Shown here: in pieces, positions 55,132 to 63,134 of the stretch | Layout of the letters: each line of letters starts with the position of its first letter | Numbering within the stretch: the first letter of the stretch is position 1 | Source of the DNA: CAVQBP01 sp963723205 | GTDB lineage: Bacteria > Bacteroidota > Ignavibacteria > Ignavibacteriales > Ignavibacteriaceae | Direction: 5' to 3' | Length of the DNA: 64,000 nt | Assembly: GCA_963723205.1 (NCBI GenBank) | Contig: CAVRQC010000008.1 | Coordinates: 1 to 64,000 of the forward strand | Notes under the pieces: generated by a model | Told to the model about the DNA's origin: nothing | The model's input: only the letters and a program-made list of their open reading frames with translations | The model's database searches: none | Position numbers and translations under genes: made by a program

Positions 55132-56604
55132 ATGAGTAAAATTCAAAAAGAATTTCTTTTTTTTCTTTCGGTATTACTTATTGTTCTTTTATGGGGGGGG
55201 TGTAATAGCCAAAACAAAGATGAAGGTAAAATACCTATCACAACATCATCTGATGAAGCAAGAGAACAATATTTAAAAGGGCGTAATTTAACTGAAACCC
55301 TACAGGGACAGGAATCACTGCAATATTATTCAGATGCTATTAATGCAGATTCCAATTTTGCCTTAGCTTATCTTAACCGGGCACAAAACCAGCCAACAGC
55401 AAAAGCATTTTTTGCTGATTTAAATAAAGCTGTTTCTCTTGCAGATAAAGTTTCTGAAGGCGAAAAAATACAAATCTTAGGATTTGAGGCGGGAGTAAAT
55501 GCGAACCCGGTAAAACAAAAAGAATATTATGAAAAACTAATTACCATGTACCCTGATGATGAAAGAGCTCATATGTTATTGGGTAATTTCTATTATGGTC
55601 AGCAGGATTACCAAAGTGCCGTTGAGCAATATAATAAAGCTGCCGAAATTGATTCTAACTATTCCCTAGCTTATAATATGCTTGGATATGGTAACAGGCA
55701 GTTAATGAATTATGACGCGGCAGAAAAAGCTTTCCAAAAATATATTGAACTAATTCCAAACGATCCTAATCCTTATGATTCTTATGCAGAACTTTTAATG
55801 AAAGAAGGTAAATATGATCAGTCAATTGAGAATTATCAGAAAGCCTTAACGTATAATTCACATTTCGTCTCCTCTATGCTGGGTATTGCGTCAGATGAAA
55901 TGTACAAAGGTAATTATGATCCATCAAGAGCAGAGCTCCAGAAATTATATGAATCGGCAAGAAATAATGGTGAAAAAAGAGCAGCGAATTTCAATATGGC
56001 CATAACTTATATTGATGAGGGAAAACCAGATATAGCTTTAAATGAAATTCAAAAGAATTTTGATATTGCTGACATGAGTAATGATTACGCAAATATGTCG
56101 GGAGATTTGATAAATAAAGGAACTATACTTTTAGAGATGGGAAAAAGTAAAGAAGCACTGGGTAATTTCCAGGAAGCCGTAGAAGTCTTTAATAAATCTG
56201 CTTCATCACAGCAGCTTAAAGATAATGTAAAACTTGGATTACTTTATAATGAAAGTCGCGTTGCTTTACAGAAAAAAGATTTTAAAACTGCATCCGCAAA
56301 AGCAGAAGAATTTATGAATGGAGTAAAAGCAATCAATAATGCGAACCAGATTAAGCTGGCACACCAATTAAACGGGATGATTGCTTTGTCTCAAAAGAAA
56401 GCAGATAATTGTCTGGCAGAATTAGGACAGGCAAATCAGCAGAATCCTTATAATATTTACAGAATGGCACTCGCATACCAGATGAAGGGTGATAAAGAAA
56501 AAGCAAAAGAATATTGTGAAAAAGTAATTAACTTCAATCCCCTTCCAAACCTAAACAATGCTTTTGCTTTGTATAAAGCAAAAAAAATGATGAAAATGTT
56601 ATAA
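55132..56604 (+). CDS. TPR-repeat lipoprotein
   Basis: The 490-residue protein has a lipoprotein signal (lipobox WGGC, Cys24) and many tetratricopeptide repeats from about residue 45 to 480, for example YLKGRNLTETLQGQESLQYYSDAINADSNFALAYLNRA and NYDAAEKAFQKYIELIPNDPNPYDSYAELLM. TPR lipoproteins act as protein scaffolds at the envelope. The codons for Trp21-Gly22-Gly23 are written as T plus a run of eight G residues (55193-55200), odd in this AT-rich DNA; a one-base change would abolish the lipoprotein. The partner proteins are unknown. Confidence 0.88.
   Translation: MSKIQKEFLFFLSVLLIVLLWGGCNSQNKDEGKIPITTSSDEAREQYLKGRNLTETLQGQESLQYYSDAINADSNFALAYLNRAQNQPTAKAFFADLNKAVSLADKVSEGEKIQILGFEAGVNANPVKQKEYYEKLITMYPDDERAHMLLGNFYYGQQDYQSAVEQYNKAAEIDSNYSLAYNMLGYGNRQLMNYDAAEKAFQKYIELIPNDPNPYDSYAELLMKEGKYDQSIENYQKALTYNSHFVSSMLGIASDEMYKGNYDPSRAELQKLYESARNNGEKRAANFNMAITYIDEGKPDIALNEIQKNFDIADMSNDYANMSGDLINKGTILLEMGKSKEALGNFQEAVEVFNKSASSQQLKDNVKLGLLYNESRVALQKKDFKTASAKAEEFMNGVKAINNANQIKLAHQLNGMIALSQKKADNCLAELGQANQQNPYNIYRMALAYQMKGDKEKAKEYCEKVINFNPLPNLNNAFALYKAKKMMKML
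55193..55200 (+). repeat. G8 homopolymer in the signal-peptide region
   Basis: Eight consecutive G residues encode the last part of TGG-GGG-GGG just before the lipobox Cys. Such runs are prone to slipped-strand change, and a loss or gain of one base shifts the frame of the whole TPR protein. Confidence 0.9.
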
Positions 56605-56613
56605 GAATTTTTC

Positions 56614-56634
56614 GGGGTGGATTTATTCCACCCC
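56614..56634. terminator. Hairpin between convergent TPR and M64 genes
   Basis: GGGGTGGA and TCCACCCC pair perfectly (8 bp, loop TTTAT). TTTTT precedes it and TTTA follows at a distance, so either strand could use it as a terminator. Confidence 0.6.
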
Positions 56635-56639
56635 ATAAT

Positions 56640-58109
56640 TTACTCGGAATAAAATTTAATTACTTTTATTATCGCTTTTTCACAAACCTTGCAAAATGGT
56701 TTTTTTCCTTTGGAAAACATAATACAATCAAGCATTGGTCTGTACAATCCTTTTGAAGAATAGCCCGCTCCTTCAAATACTCCTACTTTACCAACATATT
56801 TACTTTTGGAAAGATAGCTGTCTATCCAATCAGCATGCATTTTATCTTTTTGATTATATTCTTCTTCAGTTTTTTTTATTTGCTCCTGTGGTGATTTATT
56901 CTTTTTTAATTCAGCAATTTTATTATTAAGCTCTCTTCTTTCTGCCTGCCATTTTAAATCAACACTATCATATTCCGCTTTTTCCCATGGAGTTGGAATT
57001 TGAATTCCGGGTGTAATTAAATTTTTCCACTTTACTTTTGGAGGATTCAGCAAAGCTGTAATATTAGGTTCAACAGGTTCAATTCCTTTTGGATAAAAAT
57101 CGTTATAAGCTACATCAGAAGTGTAATATTCATCTGCAAGCCCTGCAAAAGAATGGCCGAATTCATGTAAGAAAATATACGGACTCCAATGATTATCGGA
57201 AATGAAGGTACAAAAGAAATTATAGATACCCCCTCCACCATATCTTTTATGATTTACCATTATGTAAATTGCATCATAAGGAACATGAGCAGCCATATCT
57301 CTCATGGCTTTATTATCTTCTGTTAAAAGATATCTCTCGGAACCCAAAGAATTAAAAGTTGAGTTTAAAACCGTATTCCTGTAAATGCCTGCACGCGGTT
57401 CATCTGTTCCGTTTTCTTCCGAGGCTTTAAATACTCCCCATATATTAAAATTATTTTTATATGATTTGTATGGCTCCTGGCTGAAGAAAATCTTTGTATA
57501 CCTTTCAAGATCCGATTTAAATTTGATTTCTTCCTTTTTTGTATAACCTTCACTTAATATTACTACATCGACTTTTGTATGAGAATCTCCATTTACAATT
57601 TCTTTATAAACTTTGATAGATTTATCTAATATGGGTTCTCTAATTATATCAATACTTTCAGGATCAATTTCAGTCTCAAAAAATTTTTCCAGTTTATTAT
57701 CCTTTTTTCTTCTTTCAATAACCAATTTGATTTTATTTTTCGGATAAGGAATGATTGCGGATTCACTATATGTTCTTTTAATACCATTAGCAGCTTCTGC
57801 ACTTGTTTGGTATTCACCAAAATATGAATTAAATCCTTTGGAGAATATTAATTCCCCGGATGATAAATCATATACTTTATAATAGTATTTGCCGTTATTA
57901 AAATTATCTATCAGGTTTTTTGTACTACCAGCCCATATTCCATATTGATATATTTTATCAACAGTAACTATTTCATCTTTTGAGTTTCCTATATGAAAAT
58001 AGTCTATCCGCATTGTTTTATCTATGAAATAATTCTTAAAATTAATCTGTCCGTTTGCTATTGTTTCCATAGATAATAATGTAATTAGTAATTGAATAAA
58101 TAATTTCAT
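56640..58109 (-). CDS. M64-family zinc metallopeptidase (IgA-peptidase-like)
   Basis: The exported 489-residue protein has a short signal peptide (MKLFIQLLITLLSMETIANGQ), an N-terminal beta-rich domain (about 25-170) and an M64 domain. The metal site is HEFGHSFAGLADEYY, with His315, Glu316 and His319 and the downstream Glu. VVILSEGYTKKE and YDAIYIMVNHKRYGGGGIYNF are also diagnostic. The C-terminal cysteines (LDCIMF, FCKVCEKAI) may form disulfides. The original family members cleave IgA; here it is more likely a nutrient or surface protease. Confidence 0.92.
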   Translation of the reverse strand: MKLFIQLLITLLSMETIANGQINFKNYFIDKTMRIDYFHIGNSKDEIVTVDKIYQYGIWAGSTKNLIDNFNNGKYYYKVYDLSSGELIFSKGFNSYFGEYQTSAEAANGIKRTYSESAIIPYPKNKIKLVIERRKKDNKLEKFFETEIDPESIDIIREPILDKSIKVYKEIVNGDSHTKVDVVILSEGYTKKEEIKFKSDLERYTKIFFSQEPYKSYKNNFNIWGVFKASEENGTDEPRAGIYRNTVLNSTFNSLGSERYLLTEDNKAMRDMAAHVPYDAIYIMVNHKRYGGGGIYNFFCTFISDNHWSPYIFLHEFGHSFAGLADEYYTSDVAYNDFYPKGIEPVEPNITALLNPPKVKWKNLITPGIQIPTPWEKAEYDSVDLKWQAERRELNNKIAELKKNKSPQEQIKKTEEEYNQKDKMHADWIDSYLSKSKYVGKVGVFEGAGYSSKGLYRPMLDCIMFSKGKKPFCKVCEKAIIKVIKFYSE

Positions 58110-58131
58110 TTCACCCTCTATTAGACTTCTA

Positions 58132-58162
58132 TGTGCCAGTCACCTCTCAGGTGACTGGCACA
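58132..58162. repeat. REP-like perfect palindrome, type B
   Basis: TGTGCCAGTCACCT (58132-58145) and its exact reverse complement (58149-58162) surround CTC. The arm is found again alone at 31089-31102. No T-tract follows. Confidence 0.75.
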
Positions 58163-58179
58163 CATATTTAATACGAATA

Positions 58180-59022
58180 TTAATAATTAGAGACATATTT
58201 ATAAAAAGCATCTTGAATTTTTCTGGTTATTGTTCCGGGGATACCGTTTTTTACAATCCAATCATCAATTTGAATTACGGGCTTCACTTCCGTAGTTGTT
58301 CCGGATATAAAAAACTCATCAAAATTTTTAAGATTTTTTTCTTCTATATTCGCTTCTTTTATTTCAATAGAATTATCTTTGCAAATTTCCATAATTACAA
58401 TTCTTGTTATCCCTGAAAGGATAAAATTTGATAATGGAGGTGTATAAATAATATTATTTTTTACTGCAAAAAAATTTGTATGAGAACCTTCGGTTATAAA
58501 TCCATCTCTAACTAAAACTGCTTCAGATGCCCCGATTTCTTTAGCTGATTGATGAGCTAAAATTGCAGGCAAAAGAGATATTGATTTTATATCACACCTT
58601 TTCCACCTGATATCTTCTTTTAATAAAACCTTAATTCCGTTTTCAATTTCATTTGGAGCAGATATTAGTGGATATACTGAAACATAAACAGTCGGCTTGG
58701 TTTCTTTTGGAGGAAAAGGATGCATCCTTGGGTAAAATTCTCCACGTGTTATCTGGATATAAATATTAAAATCACCTTTAATATTATTCCTTGATATTAC
58801 TTCTTGAACAATTCCATTAATACTTTCAACATCAAAATTGCCGAGCTTAATTTCTTTTAAACTAAAAGATAATCTATCAAGGTGTTCATTCATCCTAAAG
58901 ACCTTTTCATTATAAGTTCTCATAACCTCGTATACACCATCTGCAAATAGAAATCCCCGGTCAAAAGGTGATATTTTTGCATTATTTTCTTCAACAAATT
59001 TACTATTTATGTAGACAATCAT
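58180..59022 (-). CDS. Class IV aminotransferase (D-amino-acid transaminase-like)
   Basis: The 280-residue PLP enzyme shows the fold-type IV pattern: FDRGFLFADGVYEVMRTYNEKVFRMNEHLDRL at the start, the PLP lysine Lys146 in RCDIKSISLLP, the glutamate in GFITEGSHTNFFAVK and the phosphate-binding SGITRIVI. The RCDIKS motif favours D-amino-acid transaminase, which makes D-alanine or D-glutamate for the cell wall. A branched-chain or aminodeoxychorismate-lyase-like role cannot be fully excluded. It stands divergent from the cysE gene. Confidence 0.88.
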   Translation of the reverse strand: MIVYINSKFVEENNAKISPFDRGFLFADGVYEVMRTYNEKVFRMNEHLDRLSFSLKEIKLGNFDVESINGIVQEVISRNNIKGDFNIYIQITRGEFYPRMHPFPPKETKPTVYVSVYPLISAPNEIENGIKVLLKEDIRWKRCDIKSISLLPAILAHQSAKEIGASEAVLVRDGFITEGSHTNFFAVKNNIIYTPPLSNFILSGITRIVIMEICKDNSIEIKEANIEEKNLKNFDEFFISGTTTEVKPVIQIDDWIVKNGIPGTITRKIQDAFYKYVSNY

Positions 59023-59130
59023 AATGATCTTTGTAATAATTATTTATATTAAATTATTAAACTGGAAAAATCTTTCAAATTACTGTTTAATAAGTTACAT
59101 TAAGATTTTTTAATTAAAAAGAATATACTT

Positions 59131-59991
59131 ATGCAAACTACTATCGAAAAATCGAAAATTACTATTTTTGCGGAAAAGCTTTTTCATTTAAGAAAAGAAC
59201 CTTCATGTCTTCTGCCTGATCGGAATTCAGTTCAGAAATTTGCTGATGAATTATTGGAACTTCTTTTCCCACACTTTTCCAAAAAACATTTTAATTCACC
59301 ACAAGAAGTTGAAAAAGAAATAAACATACTTGAAAAAAATTTATGTAAGATAATTGAGCCACTGCAAAATTTAGGTAAAATATCTGCAAAAGAATGTGCC
59401 GAGAACTTTTTCGCAAAAATACCCAGGATTCACGATAAATTAATGTTGGATGCTCAAGCAATTTTTGAAGGTGATCCTGCAGCTACTAATGTTGATGAAG
59501 TAATTTTAACTTATCCTGGTTTTTTTGCAATTTCAGTTTACCGTTTAGCGCATGAATTTTATATTTTGAAAATTCCATATTTTCCCCGTGTACTTACCGA
59601 ATATGCTCATCGTTTGACCGGTATTGACATCCATCCTGGAGCTAAAATAGGTAAATCTTTTTTTATAGATCATGGAACCGGAATTGTGATTGGAGAAACA
59701 ACAGAAATCGGAAATAATGTTAAAATATACCAGGGAGTAACGCTCGGAGCAGTGAGTGTAAATAAAAATATGTCTAATTCAAAAAGGCATCCAACTATTG
59801 AAGATAATACCGTAATTTATTCAGGTGCAACTATTTTAGGCGGTGAAACTGTAATAGGCCATAACAGTGTTATTGGCGGTAACGTCTGGTTAACATCCAG
59901 TGTTCAGCCATATTCCATAGTATATCATAAAAGCGAAATAAAGTTTGGCAATTCGAAAATGAATGAGGAACCTATAAACTTTATTATTTAA
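59131..59991 (+). CDS. cysE: Serine O-acetyltransferase
   Basis: CysE acetylates L-serine with acetyl-CoA, the first step of cysteine synthesis. The 286-residue protein has an N-terminal helical region (about 1-150) and left-handed beta-helix hexapeptide repeats from about 155. The active-site DIHPGAKIGKSFFIDHGTG includes catalytic His and Asp, followed by IVIGETTEIGNNVKIYQGVTLGA. The C-terminal tail is not the usual -I that binds CysK strongly in enterics (it ends NFII, still Ile), so a synthase complex is possible. It lies 24 bp before cysK. Confidence 0.92.
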   Translation: MQTTIEKSKITIFAEKLFHLRKEPSCLLPDRNSVQKFADELLELLFPHFSKKHFNSPQEVEKEINILEKNLCKIIEPLQNLGKISAKECAENFFAKIPRIHDKLMLDAQAIFEGDPAATNVDEVILTYPGFFAISVYRLAHEFYILKIPYFPRVLTEYAHRLTGIDIHPGAKIGKSFFIDHGTGIVIGETTEIGNNVKIYQGVTLGAVSVNKNMSNSKRHPTIEDNTVIYSGATILGGETVIGHNSVIGGNVWLTSSVQPYSIVYHKSEIKFGNSKMNEEPINFII

Positions 59992-60015
59992 CATTAATAT
60001 TTAAAAGGAGATTAT

Positions 60016-60927
60016 ATGAAAGCTAACAATATCCTTGAAACTATTGGCAATACACCTCATGTAAGAATAAATAATTTGTTCGATAAGAATGTTGAAGTAT
60101 GGATGAAACTTGAACGTTCTAATCCGGGAGCAAGCATTAAAGATAGAATTGGTTTATCAATGATAGAAGATGCCGAAGAAAAGGGGATATTGAACGAGGA
60201 CAGTATTATTGTTGAACCTACATCAGGAAATACAGGGATTGGACTCGCAATTGTTGCAGCAGTAAAAAAATATAAACTTATATTAGTTATGCCCGAATCA
60301 ATGTCGGTTGAAAGAAGAAAAATAATGGCATCCTATGGTGCTCAATTTGAGCTAACTCCAAAAGAAAAAGGAATGAAGGGAGCAATTGATAAAGCCAAGG
60401 AATTAGTTGAAAAGAATAAAAATGCTTGGATGCCAATGCAGTTTGATAATCCAGCAAATGTGAAAGCACACAGGGAGCATACCGCTATAGAAATTCTGAA
60501 AGATTTTCCCGAAGGATTTGATTATTTAATCACCGGTGTCGGAACCGGCGGGCATATTACAGGAGTTGCTGAAGTACTTAAAGAAAAATTTCCGGACTTA
60601 AAAGTATTTGCCGTCGAACCATCTCAATCACCTGTTATCAGCGGCGGGCAACCGGGTCCCCACCCGCTCCAGGGACTTGGTGCGGGATTCATTCCAAATG
60701 TTTTGAAAACTGATTTATTGGACGGCACAATTAAAGTAACAAAAGAAGAAGCTTTTGAATACGCAAAAAGAGCAGCAAAAGAAGAAGGGATTTTTGCTGG
60801 AATTTCATCAGGAGCGGCTCTTGCGGCTGTGGCTAAAAAGCTGCCTGAAATCCCCGAAGACAAAAAAGTTTTAACTTTCTGTTATGATACCGGTGAAAGA
60901 TACCTGTCCATCGAGGGATTATTTTAA
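60016..60927 (+). CDS. cysK: Cysteine synthase A (O-acetylserine sulfhydrylase)
   Basis: This 303-residue PLP enzyme converts O-acetylserine and sulfide to cysteine. Lys42 in GASIKDRIG is the PLP lysine, and VEPTSGNTGIG is the substrate loop. ITGVGTGGHITG and GISSGAA bind the cofactor phosphate. The AAGGAG ribosome site is strong. It forms an operon with cysE, ended by the hairpin at 60940-60971. No Cys-rich leader was found before this operon, unlike the sulfur-transfer operon at 23248. Confidence 0.96.
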   Translation: MKANNILETIGNTPHVRINNLFDKNVEVWMKLERSNPGASIKDRIGLSMIEDAEEKGILNEDSIIVEPTSGNTGIGLAIVAAVKKYKLILVMPESMSVERRKIMASYGAQFELTPKEKGMKGAIDKAKELVEKNKNAWMPMQFDNPANVKAHREHTAIEILKDFPEGFDYLITGVGTGGHITGVAEVLKEKFPDLKVFAVEPSQSPVISGGQPGPHPLQGLGAGFIPNVLKTDLLDGTIKVTKEEAFEYAKRAAKEEGIFAGISSGAALAAVAKKLPEIPEDKKVLTFCYDTGERYLSIEGLF

Positions 60928-60939
60928 AGAAATATTCTT

Positions 60940-60975
60940 AAGAGGCTGTTAATAAATTTTATCAGCCTCTTTTAT
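60940..60975 (+). terminator. Terminator after cysK
   Basis: AAGAGGCTG (60940-60948) pairs with CAGCCTCTT (60963-60971), with extra A-T pairing inside the loop, followed by TTTATT. Confidence 0.8.
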
Positions 60976-61032
60976 TAGAATTATATCATACCGTTGTTTG
61001 TATAAATAATTTTTTTCTAATTTATAATTATA

Positions 61033-62106
61033 ATGAAGAAATTCTTTTTCATAACATTCTTCATTTTCTCCTTGATTAAAATTTTCCCTTCCCAGGGAGA
61101 CAAGGATGAAATTATTGTTGGGATAAAAAATTCCCCTCCTTTCATTATGAATAATTCAGATAATAAATATTCTGGTTTAAGTATTGACCTGTGGAATAAA
61201 ATAGCTGACAGCTTAAATATAAAATACACATTTAAAGAGTATAACCTACCGGATTTAATTAAAGCATTAGAGAATAATAAAATTGATCTTTGTATAAATC
61301 CACTTACAGTTACAAGTAACCGAGTAAAAAAAATAGATTTTACACAGCCCTTCTTTATTACCAATCTGGCTATCGCTACAAAACGGGAGTCCGGCAATAA
61401 TGTTATTTTATTTATAACAAAATTCTTCTCTATAGATTTTATAGAGATTGTTCTGATTTTGTTTTTAGTAATTTTAATATTTGGAATTTTAGTCTGGTTC
61501 TTTGAGAGAAAACATAATCAAGACCAATTTGAAAAAAATATGAAGGGTATTTGGAGCGGGATCTGGTGGTCTGCAGTTACAATGACTACGGTCGGTTATG
61601 GTGATAAGTCCCCTCAATCTCTGGGCGGAAGAATTGTCGCGTTAATCTGGATGTTTACTGCAATAATCACAATTTCCAGTTTTACTGCAAGTATCACATC
61701 TTCATTAACAATAAATAAATTAAATAATAAAATAAAGGGACCCGGTGATCTGCAAAATTTTACCGTTGGTTCAATAAAAAGTTCTACCAGCGATATTTAT
61801 CTTCAAAATAAAGAAATAGAACATGTAAATTTTCCTAATATAAAAGACGGACTGGAAGCTATTGATAATAACAAAATTGCTGCTTTTGTTTACGATGAAC
61901 CGATTTTACGATATACTATTAGTGAGAATGATTTACAAAACACAATAATTATTCTCCCAAGTAAATTTAATACTCAGTACTACAGTTTTTCACTTCCGAA
62001 GAAAAGCAAACTACTTGATAAAATAAATCCTCTGTTATTAAAAGAGATTAATTCCCCAAGCTGGTCTGATATTTTAATTCGCTATAATTTATTTGAAAAA
62101 TATTAA
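61033..62106 (+). CDS. GluR0-like ligand-gated potassium channel
   Basis: The 357-residue protein joins a split periplasmic substrate-binding domain to a potassium-channel pore. After a signal peptide come S1 (about 25-125), a first helix (about 137-158), a pore segment with the K-channel filter TTVGYGDKSP (Thr186-Val-Gly-Tyr-Gly-Asp191), a second helix (about 205-230) and S2 (about 240-340). The order S1-M1-pore-M2-S2 is that of cyanobacterial GluR0, where glutamate opens a K+ channel. Ligand specificity here is unknown. Its stop overlaps by 4 bp the stop of the convergent gene at 62103. Confidence 0.88.
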   Translation: MKKFFFITFFIFSLIKIFPSQGDKDEIIVGIKNSPPFIMNNSDNKYSGLSIDLWNKIADSLNIKYTFKEYNLPDLIKALENNKIDLCINPLTVTSNRVKKIDFTQPFFITNLAIATKRESGNNVILFITKFFSIDFIEIVLILFLVILIFGILVWFFERKHNQDQFEKNMKGIWSGIWWSAVTMTTVGYGDKSPQSLGGRIVALIWMFTAIITISSFTASITSSLTINKLNNKIKGPGDLQNFTVGSIKSSTSDIYLQNKEIEHVNFPNIKDGLEAIDNNKIAAFVYDEPILRYTISENDLQNTIIILPSKFNTQYYSFSLPKKSKLLDKINPLLLKEINSPSWSDILIRYNLFEKY

Positions 62107-62528
62107 TATTGATCTTCTAAAGATCTCATATGAAGCCGGATTTCCTGTAATCTGTTATACTGCTTTAAAAATATTTCTTTAATATTCACCGGAAATTCCT
62201 CGTTAAGCATATTCTCATATTCTCTCATCGACTTTTCTTCCAGATTTTCGCACTTTCTTAATACTGAAATTTCATCTGCACTGAGTACCTGGAAAGGGAA
62301 ATTCTTCAGTTGATGATTAATAACGTTAGTATCCCCCCTCAAATCTTTTTCCAATTTTTTCAGCTCATTTATATCATCAGCAATTTTCTGAATGTAAATA
62401 ACAAATATTTCCTTCAGATTTTTATCTTTGATAATTTCCGCAGCATTTTTATAGCCCGATTGAACTTCCAGGTTTATATTAATTAAACTGCTAAGATTTT
62501 CCAGGACTTTATTATTAATCAATCTCAT
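62103..62528 (-). CDS. PA2169/DUF2383-like four-helix-bundle protein
   Basis: The 141-residue protein is all helical (about 4-28, 30-58, 88-110, 115-138), like PA2169-family proteins (ferritin-like fold). Its start, INNKVLENLSSLININLEVQSGYKNAAEII, matches the family well. The diiron ligands of true ferritins are not clearly present. The function is unknown; the family is often found with stress or dormancy genes. It is convergent with the GluR0-like gene. Confidence 0.7.
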   Translation of the reverse strand: MRLINNKVLENLSSLININLEVQSGYKNAAEIIKDKNLKEIFVIYIQKIADDINELKKLEKDLRGDTNVINHQLKNFPFQVLSADEISVLRKCENLEEKSMREYENMLNEEFPVNIKEIFLKQYNRLQEIRLHMRSLEDQY

Positions 62529-62686
62529 AACCGAAACAATATTTTCCTCTAATAAAAAATAATTTTAATTTACTATTTACTATACTGCCAAACAACACAA
62601 ATAAAATCTTATACCTGTATTTTGTGCCTTTAATCATTAAAAGTTTATGTTTCATTATTTAATTTTTTGTACTAGGAAAATAGAAA

Positions 62687-63052
62687 ATGGAACAAGGAAG
62701 AAAAATACTAATAGTTGAAGATGAGCAAGTAATTGCAATGGATTTAAAAAAGACAATTTCGGATTTCGGATATAATGTCCTTTCAACAGTTAGTTCAGGT
62801 GAAGATGCTTTAAGCTTTATGACAACAAACAAACCTAATTTAGTTATTATGGATATTTTATTGGCAGGAGATCTGAACGGTATTGAGACCGGTGTGATAA
62901 TGTCTGAACGATATAATGTACCTATTATTTACATCACTGCTTATGCAAAAGAAATTTTACTCCGATCAAAAATAACCGAATCATCAACTTTTCTTGTTAA
63001 ACCCTTTAATGAATCAGAACTTCAGAAAAAGATAGAAAAAGTATTACAGTAA
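62687..63052 (+). CDS. Single-domain response regulator (receiver only)
   Basis: The 121-residue lone receiver has EDE at the acid pocket (ILIVEDEQVIAMDLKKTI), the phospho-acceptor in LVIMDILLAGDLNGIE, Thr in PIIYITAYAK and Lys in TFLVKPFNESEL. The MDILLxGxxxGIE pattern is common in receivers associated with hybrid or PAS kinases. No kinase is nearby. It differs from the receiver at 18984 in the switch region, so the two are not recent duplicates. Confidence 0.9.
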   Translation: MEQGRKILIVEDEQVIAMDLKKTISDFGYNVLSTVSSGEDALSFMTTNKPNLVIMDILLAGDLNGIETGVIMSERYNVPIIYITAYAKEILLRSKITESSTFLVKPFNESELQKKIEKVLQ

Positions 63053-63134
63053 TTCTTCCGTAAAAAGATAGTATATGATTTTTATAAAAATTCAGTACTT
63101 ATAAATTTTAGAACCACTGAATTATTTACCCGCT

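Noticed and set aside
59040..59130. Search for a second cysteine leader or T-box before cysE-cysK
   Set aside because: The 108-bp gap between the divergent genes has no Cys-rich ORF, terminator hairpin or T-box-like element.
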